This document shows positions 34,770 to 45,299 of a stretch of DNA of 64,000 nt, one piece after another (within the stretch, counting starts at the first letter, position 1; every line of letters starts with the position of its first letter). The stretch comes from Cryptomeria japonica. Taxonomy: Eukaryota; Streptophyta; Pinopsida; Cupressales; Cupressaceae. The translations under genes and the position numbers were made by a program. Under the pieces are notes generated by a model that had not been told where the DNA came from, did no database searches, and saw only the letters and a program-made list of their open reading frames with translations. Location: contig NC_081405.1 in NCBI RefSeq assembly GCF_030272615.1, forward strand, positions 476,228,008 to 476,292,007, in the 5' to 3' direction.

Positions 34770-37700
34770 ATGATGATCACTTCTAAGCCTGAGGAAGCTC
34801 TAAAGGTAGATGAAATTACATCTTATAATGCATTATCACAAGTCCCGAGTGGTGTTGTGGTCAAAGGTGACTTGTCTAGCTATATAGATTCCAAAATAGA
34901 AGATTTAGAAACTCTACACATCTATAGTCAGCTGAAATCACTTTGTGATAAGAATGGAAAAATTGAAGCAAAATATGCTAGGGTTTTTGAAAAAGGGTTT
35001 CATAATGCCGCATATTTTCTTGAAGATTTTGAGGATGAACACATAAGAATCATATTGAGTCGAGTCCACTGAGAGAATATGTATTTGGAAAGGACCCATG
35101 CAATAACTATGGAGGCTATTAGGGCTGTAACGGGTTATTGCTCAACCAGTGAAATTCCTGTGTTAATAAGAATTTCAAAGGACATTATCTTCAAGCTAAC
35201 CGGTTCTACATCTGATAAGCGCTCTTTCTCTATCAACACTATTACATACCTTACGGTGAAACTTGCAGCAATGGTGATAGGTTATCGGGTATTCTACTCT
35301 AGTAGACTTAATAGTGTTTCATCTGTAGCAATTCACACATCACATAGAATTATTGTTGATAATGCAGACTATGATATCTGTGAAGCTATCAAAGACCAAT
35401 TATTTAAAAAATTTAAATCCACTAAGAAGGACAACACACAAAAGTTCAAATATGGTCAACTGTTAGCCGAGTTATTTTTCTATTTTCAGAACTTCCTACC
35501 AAGTATTGGAGATATTGAATGGTCCAAGGAACAACCAGTCAATGCACATATCAAGAACAACATTAAGGCTATGAAGAATACTTTTTCAGCTGCCATGAAC
35601 AAATATTTTAATGAATTTCAGAAAAAGATGAGCATGAGAATGAGGTTACCTGAAGATGTGGTAAAACACTTTGAAAAAGACATAATCTTCATGGTTACCA
35701 TTGACTTCTTCTTGGTGCAAGAAATTGAACCTAGAGTATAAGAGATGGAAGATATGAGCTATGAGGCTAATCATGATTTACCGGTCGGCTGTGCTAATAC
35801 CCTGTTAGCATCGCCTAAAGATAAAAAGAAGGCAAAATTGGACATTGTGGCAGTCCAAGTTGCACCAACTGAAACCAGTACTGCACCTGTAGCTAAAGTG
35901 AAAGGAAAGCAAAAGAAATATGATGAAAAATCTCCTATGAAAAAGACCACAAGGGTGACTCAGAGTGTCCTAACCAAGAAGGAACCATCACCTAAAGTAT
36001 ATGAAAAGAAGGAGAATGCACCAAACTAGAGAAATAGGAAATTGATTTTGCAACCAGAGTCTGAGGGTACAGATTCTAAAGAAGAACCAAAGAAGGAAAA
36101 AACAACTGGCAAAACACCTAAGAAGGTAAAGGTAGTCCCAAAGGCAACTACACCTATAGATATTGCTACCTACAAACTTGACACAATCTTTGAGAGGACA
36201 ATGAAGTCATTAGGAAGAAACAGGTTTGACAAAATCAAAGAACATTATGATTCTTTCACTGAAGATAAGAAAAAGCAAGTAATCCAACAGGTAATAACTT
36301 ATTTGGGTCATTAAAATATATTTCCGCATGATTTGAAGAAAGGTATTTCAATCTCTTTGTATAATACTTTGTTAGAAAAATGGGAAGAAGCTATTCAATT
36401 GGAAAAGCATATTTTTGATGAAATATTTGCACATTATTTTCCCAATCTATCATCAGATGGAATTAGTGCTTTAATTAAGGAATACAAGGCATATTTTGAT
36501 TTTAAAATGAGGAGATTGAACCTCCTTAATGGAAAAAGGGCAGTTATTGAGTCTGAGACTCATCAGCTAGCATGTGTAATCAAACAAAGGGAAAAAAACA
36601 TCCACTCTGCCTATAAAGATGAAACTACAGATGATGCTCCTCGACCGGAAATGGATGAAGAGGAAATTGTTCAAGCTAATATAGTCTATCCACTTAAGAA
36701 GAAGGATGATTCCATTATTCTTGTTGATGAAGTTGTTCAGGACACAATAGACATATCTGGAGACATTACTGCACTAGATATGGATCCTCCTACAATCACT
36801 GAAGTACATGTTACATTAGTTAAACAACCAGGCATTCAACTGACATTGGATAATGAACCGGGAAAAGAACAACTGGAGAAACCCCAATGTCCAGTGGTAG
36901 TTGAAACTACTCAAAAGGAGTCTCTTGAGGAAGCTATCACTCAGCTAACTGAAGATACAATAGAGAAGAACACAAAAAGAGCCATCATTAAGAGTGTACC
37001 CCTTGAACCGACGAAGCAGAAACTACTTGATGGTGATGATGAGGATTCTTTAAGTATCTCAGGACCCATTGACATGAACACCTTGAGTGCATCAGAAATG
37101 ATGAAGATTACTAATGTTATGCAATCTCGAGCACACAAGAAGTGACTGAAAGAGAAAAGGATTGAACTAGAGACAATCCAGAATGTAGTAGAAATTTTGT
37201 CTGGTTTACTACCGGAAACAACTGTTGCACATCTTCCCACTCCCATCAGCAAACTTGGTTAGTTAGTTGCAGATGCATCTGATCAAATCAAATCACTTGA
37301 AGATGTTGCTGAAATGTATGCTAAGAAGAGCCACAAGAAGAAATATGGAGATAAAATGGCTAAGAACATTGAAAGTGGCAAAATGGCTTTATCTCACAAT
37401 GGAAGTCTGTTGAAGAAAGCTATTGAATCTGGAGGGAAGTATCTTGCCTCTACCTCCAATGTTACTTTATTTTATTATGATATTTCTAAGAGTCAAGTTG
37501 AAATTGAGAAAGAAATAGAAAGGTTATGCAAGTCATATATCCCACTCCAGGACTCCATTCATGCCTTTAACTAGTCTATAGATGATGTGCATGACAAACT
37601 GAACAAGAATGATAATGAGAAGGCTAAGAGATTCTAATCTCTATGAGAGCTCAAGAGTCAGCTCACCTCACACGTTGACATTCTTTAGAGAGCCTATTCC

Positions 37701-37844
37701 AAGACATAAGCTATTCTTGCTACTCCTAAAACCTGCACGCTAGGCTCAATGGAAGAATTCTATTCCCAGTTGGTGCCTATCTCTGAGTATACGAATAACA
37801 TACTGGAATCATGGGACAATTCTTTATCCCAAATGAAGTAAAAT
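34770..37844 (+). pseudogene. aORF copy 2: unknown retroelement ORF of about 1,000 codons
   Basis: One frame is held from ATG 34770 to about 37844, broken only by stops (35070, 35739, 36027, 36312, 37143, 37260, 37572, 37635, 37644 and later). N-terminal 320 codons: a globular-looking region with HAITMEAIRAVTG, FKLTGSTSDKRS, MVIGYRV, DYDICEAIKDQL and FYFQNFLPSIGD, homologous to aORF copy 1. Middle: Lys/Pro/Thr-rich, probably disordered (35745-36170). C-terminal: alternating acidic and helical, coiled-coil-like. No transmembrane segment, protease, RT or knuckle motif. It resembles unnamed plant-transposon ORFs in style; function unknown. Confidence 0.75.
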
Positions 37845-37970
37845 TTCAATGATATTTTTATGAGACTAGCCAATGCATGATCTTGTTTAAAATTGCAATA
37901 TATGATGAACACTTTGATACAAATTTTCTATATATATGTATATATTTTACTTTATCATTTTGGCATTGTT

Positions 37971-38160
37971 GTCAAAGGGGGAGTAATAATATGTATGTGT
38001 TTTTTTAATGTTTTGTATTTATGCATGCATTAAGAGGGAGTATTGCATTAAAAAAGGGGAATATGAGTACATATGTATATATGTTGTGTATGCACACTTA
38101 GCAGTATTGTATTACTCTAAAATTTTTCTAAGTGTTGCCATCAATGCCAAAGGGGGAGAT
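37971..38160 (+). promoter_or_regulatory. internal and terminal polypurine tracts of S2
   Basis: TCAAAGGGGGAG near 37972-37983, weaker AAAAAAGGGGAAT near 38050, and terminal AAAGGGGGAGAT at 38149-38160. The last abuts the LTR and is preceded by CATCAATGCC, as in S1 and copia C. Confidence 0.85.
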
Positions 38161-39276
38161 TGTTGGCTTGATGATGATTATCATGTACTCATCACTTGTT
38201 GTCATTGATGAAACACTCTCACACACATATGATTACATTGACTACTAGTGCAACTTCACTGATTTACACTGTTAACCGATATGTTTAAGGTCTATCTATA
38301 ATCGGTACTCTGTGTCAACCGATATGTGCCTAAGAGATAACCTATGGTTACATTAAGTCAGCATCAAAACAAAGATAAAGATGAAGATGAAGATCAAGTG
38401 GAAGATTCTAGGACAACGGTTCACATATTTTTTTCTAACCGGTATTGACTGTTCTAACCAGTATCTGATTTTGCGATGAGTTACCTGCACCATTTTCTTG
38501 GTGGTCATTTTTGTGATGAGTTATGTTTACTTGTCTAGATACACTGCACCTAGGAAATTGTGTTTTGATTTCCTATGGTCGACATAAGATTTGAATGTCT
38601 ATTTAAAGACATCTTAGTGAATCATTTAAAACTGATAGAGAATGATGGTATGCGAATACTGATATGCATCTAGAGTGAAAGTTTTTTGTTGAAGAGTGAT
38701 AAGTGTTAAGATGAAGAGAAGTGTTGAATGTACTTAGAATGATTTGATCAATCAAGTCTTGTGCTACTTAGAATAGATAAAACATTTCTTGTTGTTTACT
38801 AATCATTACAACAGAATCAAATCCCCTAACTGGGTAAGCTTTAACAAGCTTCATTATACAAATCCTCTATCAAGGTGATCCATTAGTTTGGATTCTAAAA
38901 TCCTCCAGCAAGGTTACTCTTAACAGGGTAGTACTCTTAATAGGGTATAAGCTTCTAATCAAGCTTGGGATCTCTAACAAGATTCACTCTTAGCAGAGCA
39001 CTTTGTAAGACCTTAACTGGCTAGTTATCTATTACTGCAGATAGTTAACTTGTGACTTCCATCTCACCGTGGTTTTTACCTATTTGGGTTTTCCATGTAT
39101 AAACACTTTTGTTATGGTGGATATTCTACTTTATGTGGATGTTGTTATTTAATTTTGGATAGCATGTATTTTGTTCAAATTCTTGCTTAAGTTCATTGAC
39201 TGGTTAGTGTTTAAAGTTTTCCTTGTTTTGGTGTCACTGATTCACCCCCTCCTCTTAGTGCTTTTCAAGACCATCA
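38161..39276 (+). repeat. 3' LTR of S2
   Basis: TGTTGGCTTGATGATG to CAAGACCATCA, 1,116 bp, followed by TSD GTTTG. Confidence 0.95.
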
Positions 39277-39350
39277 GTTTGATGTTTTATGCATATTTGT
39301 GTTCAAACTAAACATTTTCCTCTTAATCTTGGTTTCCCTCATGTTCATTT

Positions 39351-39371
39351 TGGCATGTCCGGTGGTACCCA
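39351..39371 (+). promoter_or_regulatory. gypsy 2 primer-binding site
   Basis: TGGCATGTCCGGTGGTACCC begins three bases after the LTR end. It looks like a mutated TGGCGTGCCCGGTGG-type gypsy site. The spacing equals that of gypsy 3. Confidence 0.55.
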
Positions 39372-39799
39372 CATCCCTAAGTTAACATCTTTTTTTGCAA
39401 GATTTGTGAGTTTTGTTGCAGGTTATGCTTCTAGCCGGAAAGCCCATATGAGGTTCTACTAGGTGTAGTACGAGTTTCTGCTAATCATCATATGGATATG
39501 TGAAAGTTGTCATATGATCATGTGGAAAAGCTCATATGAGTTTTTGCATCCTCATATCACATACAAAGAGATTTTTAGGGCATGTTTTGATGCAAATATG
39601 CGAATGCTAATTTGGCCTCTCTTCTGTCCTCTGCTTTTGATGTTTTTCACAATCTGACAATTGTGTTTGTAGGGGGAAATTTGTAGGTTTTTTGAACATT
39701 TCTCATTTTATACTCTGACTAACTATTTTTGTTTGTAGGCCTTCTGTCCATCTTGTTGCTTTCATCTTGTTTCTTGTACTTTCTCTTTGTTTTTCAGTC

Positions 39800-39905
39800 T
39801 TTTCTCTAGAAACTCGTACGAGTTTCTACATTGTCTAGTACAAGTTTTTGTCCTGGCTCGTATGGTCAGGTGAGAAAACTCGTACAAGTTGCTACTTTCT
39901 CCTAT
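39800..39905 (+). repeat. 22-bp tandem repeat in gypsy 2 leader
   Basis: Four consecutive units begin CTCGTACGAG, CTAGTACAAG, CTCGTATGG and CTCGTACAAG at 22-26 bp steps from about 39810. Related TAGTACGAGTTTCTG occurs near 39466. CTCGTACGAG is a perfect palindrome. Confidence 0.65.
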
Positions 39906-41749
39906 AAAAAATAGAGGGGAGTTTGAGGGGTATTTTGATATCAAATTGCTAATCCTAATGTTGACCTCTCCCCGTTCTCTATTTTTCTGATCTTTTTGAT
40001 AGCCTAACAAGTGTTTGCATATTTTGCTTGTCAAGCAATTTATCAATTAAACCAATGCTTGTCAAAGAATCTAGTGCTTAAACTACTAATCCATCATTCT
40101 TGTAGGTTTCCTAAGGAGACACAAGCAAACATTGTGTTTTTTAATCATTTTCTTAGGCACTTAGATCTAATTAGGGGTAAAAGAACAACTTGCTTAATGT
40201 GTTTGAGGAAAGCATAGAGATAGGAGAGTATTCTCTTGTCTATATAGACAATTAGAAATCTAGACCCTTGAAACTTTTTCCTTGTTTGATTGCACGCTCT
40301 TTACCCTTAGCGGGCCTACCCTCCCAATTTGGTGAGAGGGGAATGACCCAAGTGAGTATGGCTAAAACCCAAGCATTCTAAATCACTATAAAATATAGGC
40401 CTTTTGAGATGAAAATATTAGAGGATGGAGATATTTGAGTTTATACTCATATTGAGCACTTTGTAGGGCCCCTTGAGGTCTAAATCACGCTTGTGTGACT
40501 ACCATTGTGCTTGGCACTTTGTAGGGCTATAGGCCTCAATCGTGTCTATGTGACTGCAAAGGGTAGTCTTTGAACAAAAAATCCTACTAAAAACCCTAGG
40601 AATAGAAGCCACCTGATTCACCTCTGAAAGGTTGATAATCTTTGTGCAAGGGAGATATTAACTCCCCCAAGAGACTTTCCATTTCATGCCATCATTAGCA
40701 TTTGGAGTTGGCTAATACGACATTGAGAATCCATTGCATGAGACTCAGTGATCATATTCTGATTAGCTATTGGGTGTGTACCCAAGCAACAAGAAAAAGG
40801 TTTTCTTCCTCATCCAACTTCCTAGGATAGTGCGCTATGTGGGCAACATGTATTCATTTCTTGATATCTCTTGCCAAGTCCATCCTTCCTCCAACCAATC
40901 AATCCTCCCTCTTTCCAAATTCCATCTTGCCATCATCAAATCCCTAATCTATTTCTATCTATCCAAGCAATTATCCAATCCCCAATCCACATTCATCCAT
41001 TCCTCAACCAACATTTTTGTCCAAATCATTCATTTGACTTTGGGTAGCCTTCCCCTTTCTTCTTCCTATTATCTATCCATTCTTCTATAATCATTCTCCT
41101 TCTAACCCAATCAAATCTCTAAAACTCCAATCAATGAATCAATCCATCTTTCTAATCTAGCAATCCAATCTCCCATCAATCAATCATCCAATCCTTTAAT
41201 CCAATCATTCCCCATTCAATCATCAATTCTAATCCAAGGTCAATACCTTTTGAGAGTTTTTTTAGACCTTTATTTTAAATCAAATCAAACATCTTGGCTT
41301 GTTTGCTTAGGAAACCATCTCCCCCAAGCATATTTGCTCAATCCTTTTGTGGTCAATCCAGATCGCTATCCTTTTATCTCCTCTTTGCTTATGGTAATAA
41401 GTCTATCCTTAGTAGAGGGAGATTTGATCAATCTTCATAAGATCTAAATTTTACCCTAGCTTGGTTGTCACCTTGCTTGTGGTCCACATCATAAATTCTC
41501 ATCTAAGTCCTAATCTAAGGGCTAAGGTGTCATCCTCATTCAAATCAATCCCATCCTCAATCCAATCTAATCCAATCCAATCAAATCAAATCAAATTGAA
41601 TCCAATCAATCCTCAATCCAATCAATCCTCAATCCAATCCATCATCATTCGAAGCCAAGTCCTAATCTTCATCTTCATTTAACATCATCTTCATAATCTT
41701 TCTTCTTCAAAACATATTCATCCAATGGCAATCTAGTCCCTCATTCTCA
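39906..41749 (+). other. gypsy 2 leader
   Basis: Non-coding. 40320-40400 matches the gypsy 3 leader near 53560-53640 (GTGAGAGGGGAATGACC, CACTATAAA). 40850-41720 matches the gypsy 1 leader. From about 40860 the plus strand is nearly free of G. Confidence 0.55.
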
Positions 41750-43440
41750 ACATGGCTAACCAGAACTTCATGGCTTGGTATGAGTAGATGCTCATGGAAG
41801 TTCATGAACCACCTCAACCTACCTACCAAGTCAATCCCATAACTTTCCATCCATCTATCATATCCCCATCCATTTCATCCAAACACACTATATCCAATCC
41901 CAATCTATATCATATTTCTTATCCTTTCTCTACTACCTTTGACAATGGAAATCCATCTTACCCCCATCTGTATCTCCATATTATCCCTCATCCATATGTA
42001 TACCTTCATCTCCCCTCCCATTAATATCCAAATCCCCATCCTTTTACAACACATTCATTACCTCTACTTCCCATCCAAATCCTTTACTCCATAGTTCTCC
42101 AAGCCTTAATCCTAATCCCCCAATCCATTATTCCAATCCTCCATCCAATCCCAATCCTTCATCTAATCCCAATTCTCCTTCTAATCCTAATCCTCCAAAG
42201 TTTTTATTATCTACATCCTCCATAATATTATCCGAGACATGCTAGCAAAGGAGACAAAATCCCCTTTTTGAAATCAAGTTGCCTCGTCTCCTCAAGTCCT
42301 CCATCCACCTCAATCATCTTCACCTCAAAACAAATCTCAATCCCCCACCCTTCATGATACCCCATTCCTCCATCTACTCACATAGAATCTTCCATATCCC
42401 CCTCCATCACACCACCCCCACAACCCCGAACATGCCAAGGGCTTGGTCCAAAGGATACTAGTATAGAATCCTCTCCATCTAATGATCCCATCCCCTCCAC
42501 TTCCTCTCATGATCATATGATTCCTCTATCCAACCCTCTTCCTCCATCACATGATCCTCTTCAATCTCATGATCCAATCACCCCTCCCACTCTATCTCAT
42601 GATACCCTCCCTAGTCAAGATCAGAGTATCCCTTCATCTCTATGTCATGATCCCAATCCATCTAAACATCCTAATCCTCCTTCCACATCTCATCCCCCTC
42701 AAAATTGACTCACATCTTGTTTTTGAAATAATAAGGGTCCTCAAGCTAATGCTCAAGATGTCGGTACATCTCCTATTCCTCCTAAATCCAAAATTCCTTC
42801 ATTCAAATCAAAATCCCACCGTCCCTCATCTCCCACATCCATTTTGATCCCCTATGTTCCAAAGCTAAATCTTCCATTCCTTCCATCCATTTTTGGGTCC
42901 TTACATCCATTTGTCCACTATCCCTAAGCAAGATAAACAACAACATACATCATTGGATCCCTTCCAACATTCTCCCTCCACCATCCCATCAACCCTTCAT
43001 CCTCATTCACCCATCCCTATGCTATTGGAAGCAGTTTGGTTGCCCAATCTAAAAAGCATAAAGCTCAAAATCCACAAAAAATAAAAGGATCGACATGTCC
43101 CCTCAAAACAACATGCTCAAAAGAAAATTATGATCTGAAAGAAAGGACAACCCAAAAGGCTGCAAAGGCCCCAAAAGAAAAAATAAAAAACTATGTGGAT
43201 TCCTAAGATACTTCTAGAAGCAGAACAATCAAAATTGGCATCCAAACTTGCTAATCCAAAAGATCCATCCATTCATAAGTCCTCCAATTCTCCATATAAC
43301 ACTCCTCCATCTTCAAAATCCATTTTGAGTCCTTATGTCCCAAAGTCCACCATCCCAACTCCATCATCCCCTTCTTCTATTTTGGGTATTCATGTCCCAA
43401 AATCAACACTTTACCCTCCATATAATTAAAAACCCTCTCC
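41750..43440 (+). pseudogene. gypsy 2 Gag-like Pro/Ser-rich region, degenerate
   Basis: Short open stretches in changing frames: 41788-42024 (MLMEVHEPPQPTYQ), 42517-42708 with repeated SHDP/SHDT motifs, 42739-42900 (ANAQDVGTSPIPPKSK), 43193-43429 with PYVPKS repeated. Composition is Pro/Ser/His/Ile because the DNA is C/T/A-rich. Position after the leader suggests an N-terminal gag-type ORF, but no Gag core motif is present. Confidence 0.35.
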
Positions 43441-44100
43441 TCCACTACTCCATCACCCTTGAAGGTGTGTGCCAATGTTGATCTTCCATAAATTTTTCAA
43501 AACCTCATCCATTATCCACCATCCATTTTTCACAATCCCATTCTGTTAGTCTAATCCTTCATAAATCCTTATCTTTTGTCCCCTATCCATTTCATCTCCC
43601 CAATTATTTTTACCAACATCTATGAGAATACCTCCAGTTCAAAGAAATACTAAGGGATACCATCCATGGAACTAGATGCTTGAGTCCTCCCTTCCTCCTT
43701 CACACATCCACTATCTTCCATATCCATTTATCCTCATCTTTATCAATCCAAAAAATCCAAAACTAATTGCTTCCAATCCACCAATCCACCCCATCATATT
43801 TAATTATATTTTTAATCCAATCCTATCTCATCCAATCATATTCTCCTTCTCTAATCCCATCCCCAATCCAATCCTACTCGATCATCCATCCCTCATTTCA
43901 TCCTATCTAATCATTTATCCTTCTTCCATCCTATCCAATCCATCAAACTGAGCTTTTTCCCATCTACCTGAGCTTACACTGACTTGTGCCTAATCCAAAC
44001 ACCCATCCATATCATGCTAATAAAATCCAAGCAAAAATCCTCTAATCTGCAGACCTTGCACATCCAACTTGTCTTTTGTCATCCATCAATCTATCCACAC
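43441..44100. other. G-poor low-complexity sequence
   Basis: Continues the CCAATCC/CCATCC-rich composition; no gene seen. Confidence 0.5.
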
Positions 44101-44101
44101 C

Positions 44102-44215
44102 TTGGCCATCGGGATGAATCCTTCCCATGTTTGGTAGTTTATCCAAATCCATCACCTGCACATCAAGATGCATCCTTCCCTAGTCTGGTAGTTTATCCAA
44201 ATCCATGTCCTACTC
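44102..44215 (+). repeat. 54-bp direct repeat, two copies
   Basis: GATGAATCCTTCCC (44113) and GATGCATCCTTCCC (44167) each precede TGGTAGTTTATCCAAATCC. Confidence 0.75.
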
Positions 44216-44654
44216 TTGGCAAGAGATGTCAGTTGGTCATGCACATGTTGTTTGCATGCTTGAGCTCTTCGCTTTGATTTTAATCTTATGTCCCAAGACT
44301 ATACTTGTTCAGGACTGCCTTGATCATGCTATATCTTGGTATGTCTTGGTTGGTGTATAATGGGGCATAGTTTTCATGGTATGGTGTGTTTGAAGGTTTT
44401 CCTTGTACAAACTGGCAACCCTGCACTCACTTGTACATTTGGAGTAGTTTTTAGACAACCATTCATCAAAACTCAGACAACTAAATGTTGAAATTCTGAC
44501 ATATTTGTTCATCGCTATTTTTTTGTTAGTGATTCCATCTGCATGATTCATGTCAAACTTCACATGACACCACATCAGAACTTTCTATGCACCCATGACA
44601 TGTTTTTTGACGAGGAGACGTCGAAATTCCGACCTTGTTGCATCCTTTATCATC

Positions 44655-45133
44655 GTAACCTTTTGCCGATGACCCTTTATTTATTGTCGTAACCTTTGCT
44701 GATGCATTTTACTTTGGCAGTGTCCATCGAGATAATTATTACCAAAAGCCTCATCGGCTATCAGCAAGACATGATTTCTCCATTGTCTCTTGTGTGTGTT
44801 CTACCTATGGACCATCTTGAAAGAGATGCCGGAATTTCAACGATTACGATGACAGACGAGGCTGCATCCTGTGACTTTTTTGTCGTTGCAGGTATGACGA
44901 CATCATTGGTTGTCTTGTGGTGTTTCTTTAGAATTCCGACCTTCCCCAACATTTTAAAAAAAAAAAACTGCATTTTTCTACACTGATGACCCTTTATTGC
45001 CGTAACCCTTGCCGATGCATTGTACTTTTTTTCCAGTGTCCATCGAGATAAGTCTTACCAATAGCCTCATCGGCTATCGACAAGACAAGATTTATCAGTT
45101 ACCACTAGTGTGTGTTTTGCCGATGGACTTAAA
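44655..45133 (+). repeat. direct repeat, about 330-bp period
   Basis: GATGACCCTTTATT, then GTGTCCATCGAGATAA, GCCTCATCGGCTATC and a TGTGTGTT end occur in 44662-44805 and again in 44988-45118. Between them AATTCCGACCTT is also repeated (44627, 44931). CpG content is higher than around it. No coding frame. Confidence 0.75.
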
Positions 45134-45299
45134 CGATGTATGCTATCCCAATCACATGCTTCTACTTGTTGGTGTTACCATCGGGTTAACTTTTGCAAAT
45201 TACAAAGGATTAATATTAGCACCATTAATATCAGTGACCTTACAAAGGATTAAGTGCATTAGGTACTTCATTATAAGGGAGATAAAGATGAAATAGCTA

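Larger units (their letters stand above)
31871..39276 (+). mobile_element. S2: complete pol-less Sirevirus-like element with aORF
   Basis: LTRs 31871-32971 and 38161-39276, TSD GTTTG at 31866-31870 and 39277-39281, initiator-Met PBS, multiple PPTs. The interior (about 5.2 kb) holds a Gag remnant with four zinc knuckles (33059-34317) and the aORF (34770-37844). No protease, integrase, RT or RNase H is present, so mobility would need enzymes in trans. Inserted into the gypsy 2 LTR. Both ORFs are broken by stops, so this copy is inactive. Confidence 0.93.
30986..39347 (+). repeat. gypsy 2 5' LTR, split by S2
   Basis: Starts TGTAGACACCTAAAATTAA and is rich in TTAATTAA. It runs to 31870, resumes at 39282 after the S2 duplication, and ends ATGTTCA at 39347, three bases before the PBS. 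About 950 bp without the insert. The gypsy 3 LTR (51511) starts similarly, TGTATACACATAAAAATGG. Confidence 0.7.
30986..44000 (+). mobile_element. gypsy 2: Ty3/gypsy element interrupted by S2
   Basis: 5' LTR (split), PBS, leader with 22-bp repeats and a gypsy 3-like block (about 40320-40400 against 53560-53640), then a Pro/Ser-rich degenerate gag-like region. No protease, integrase or RT is seen before the sequence changes near 44000; the right boundary is approximate. Confidence 0.6.

Noticed and set aside
34770-37844. aORF as an envelope-like protein
   Set aside because: No signal peptide, transmembrane segment or cysteine pattern is seen; sequence is hydrophilic and Lys/Glu-rich.
37925-37950. 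TATATATGTATATA as a promoter
   Set aside because: Simple AT repeat between the aORF end and the PPT; no transcript evidence.
42551-42847. 98-codon plus ORF rich in Ile and Leu
   Set aside because: Alternate frame of the CCATCC-rich region; the SHDP frame is equally open, so length reflects composition.
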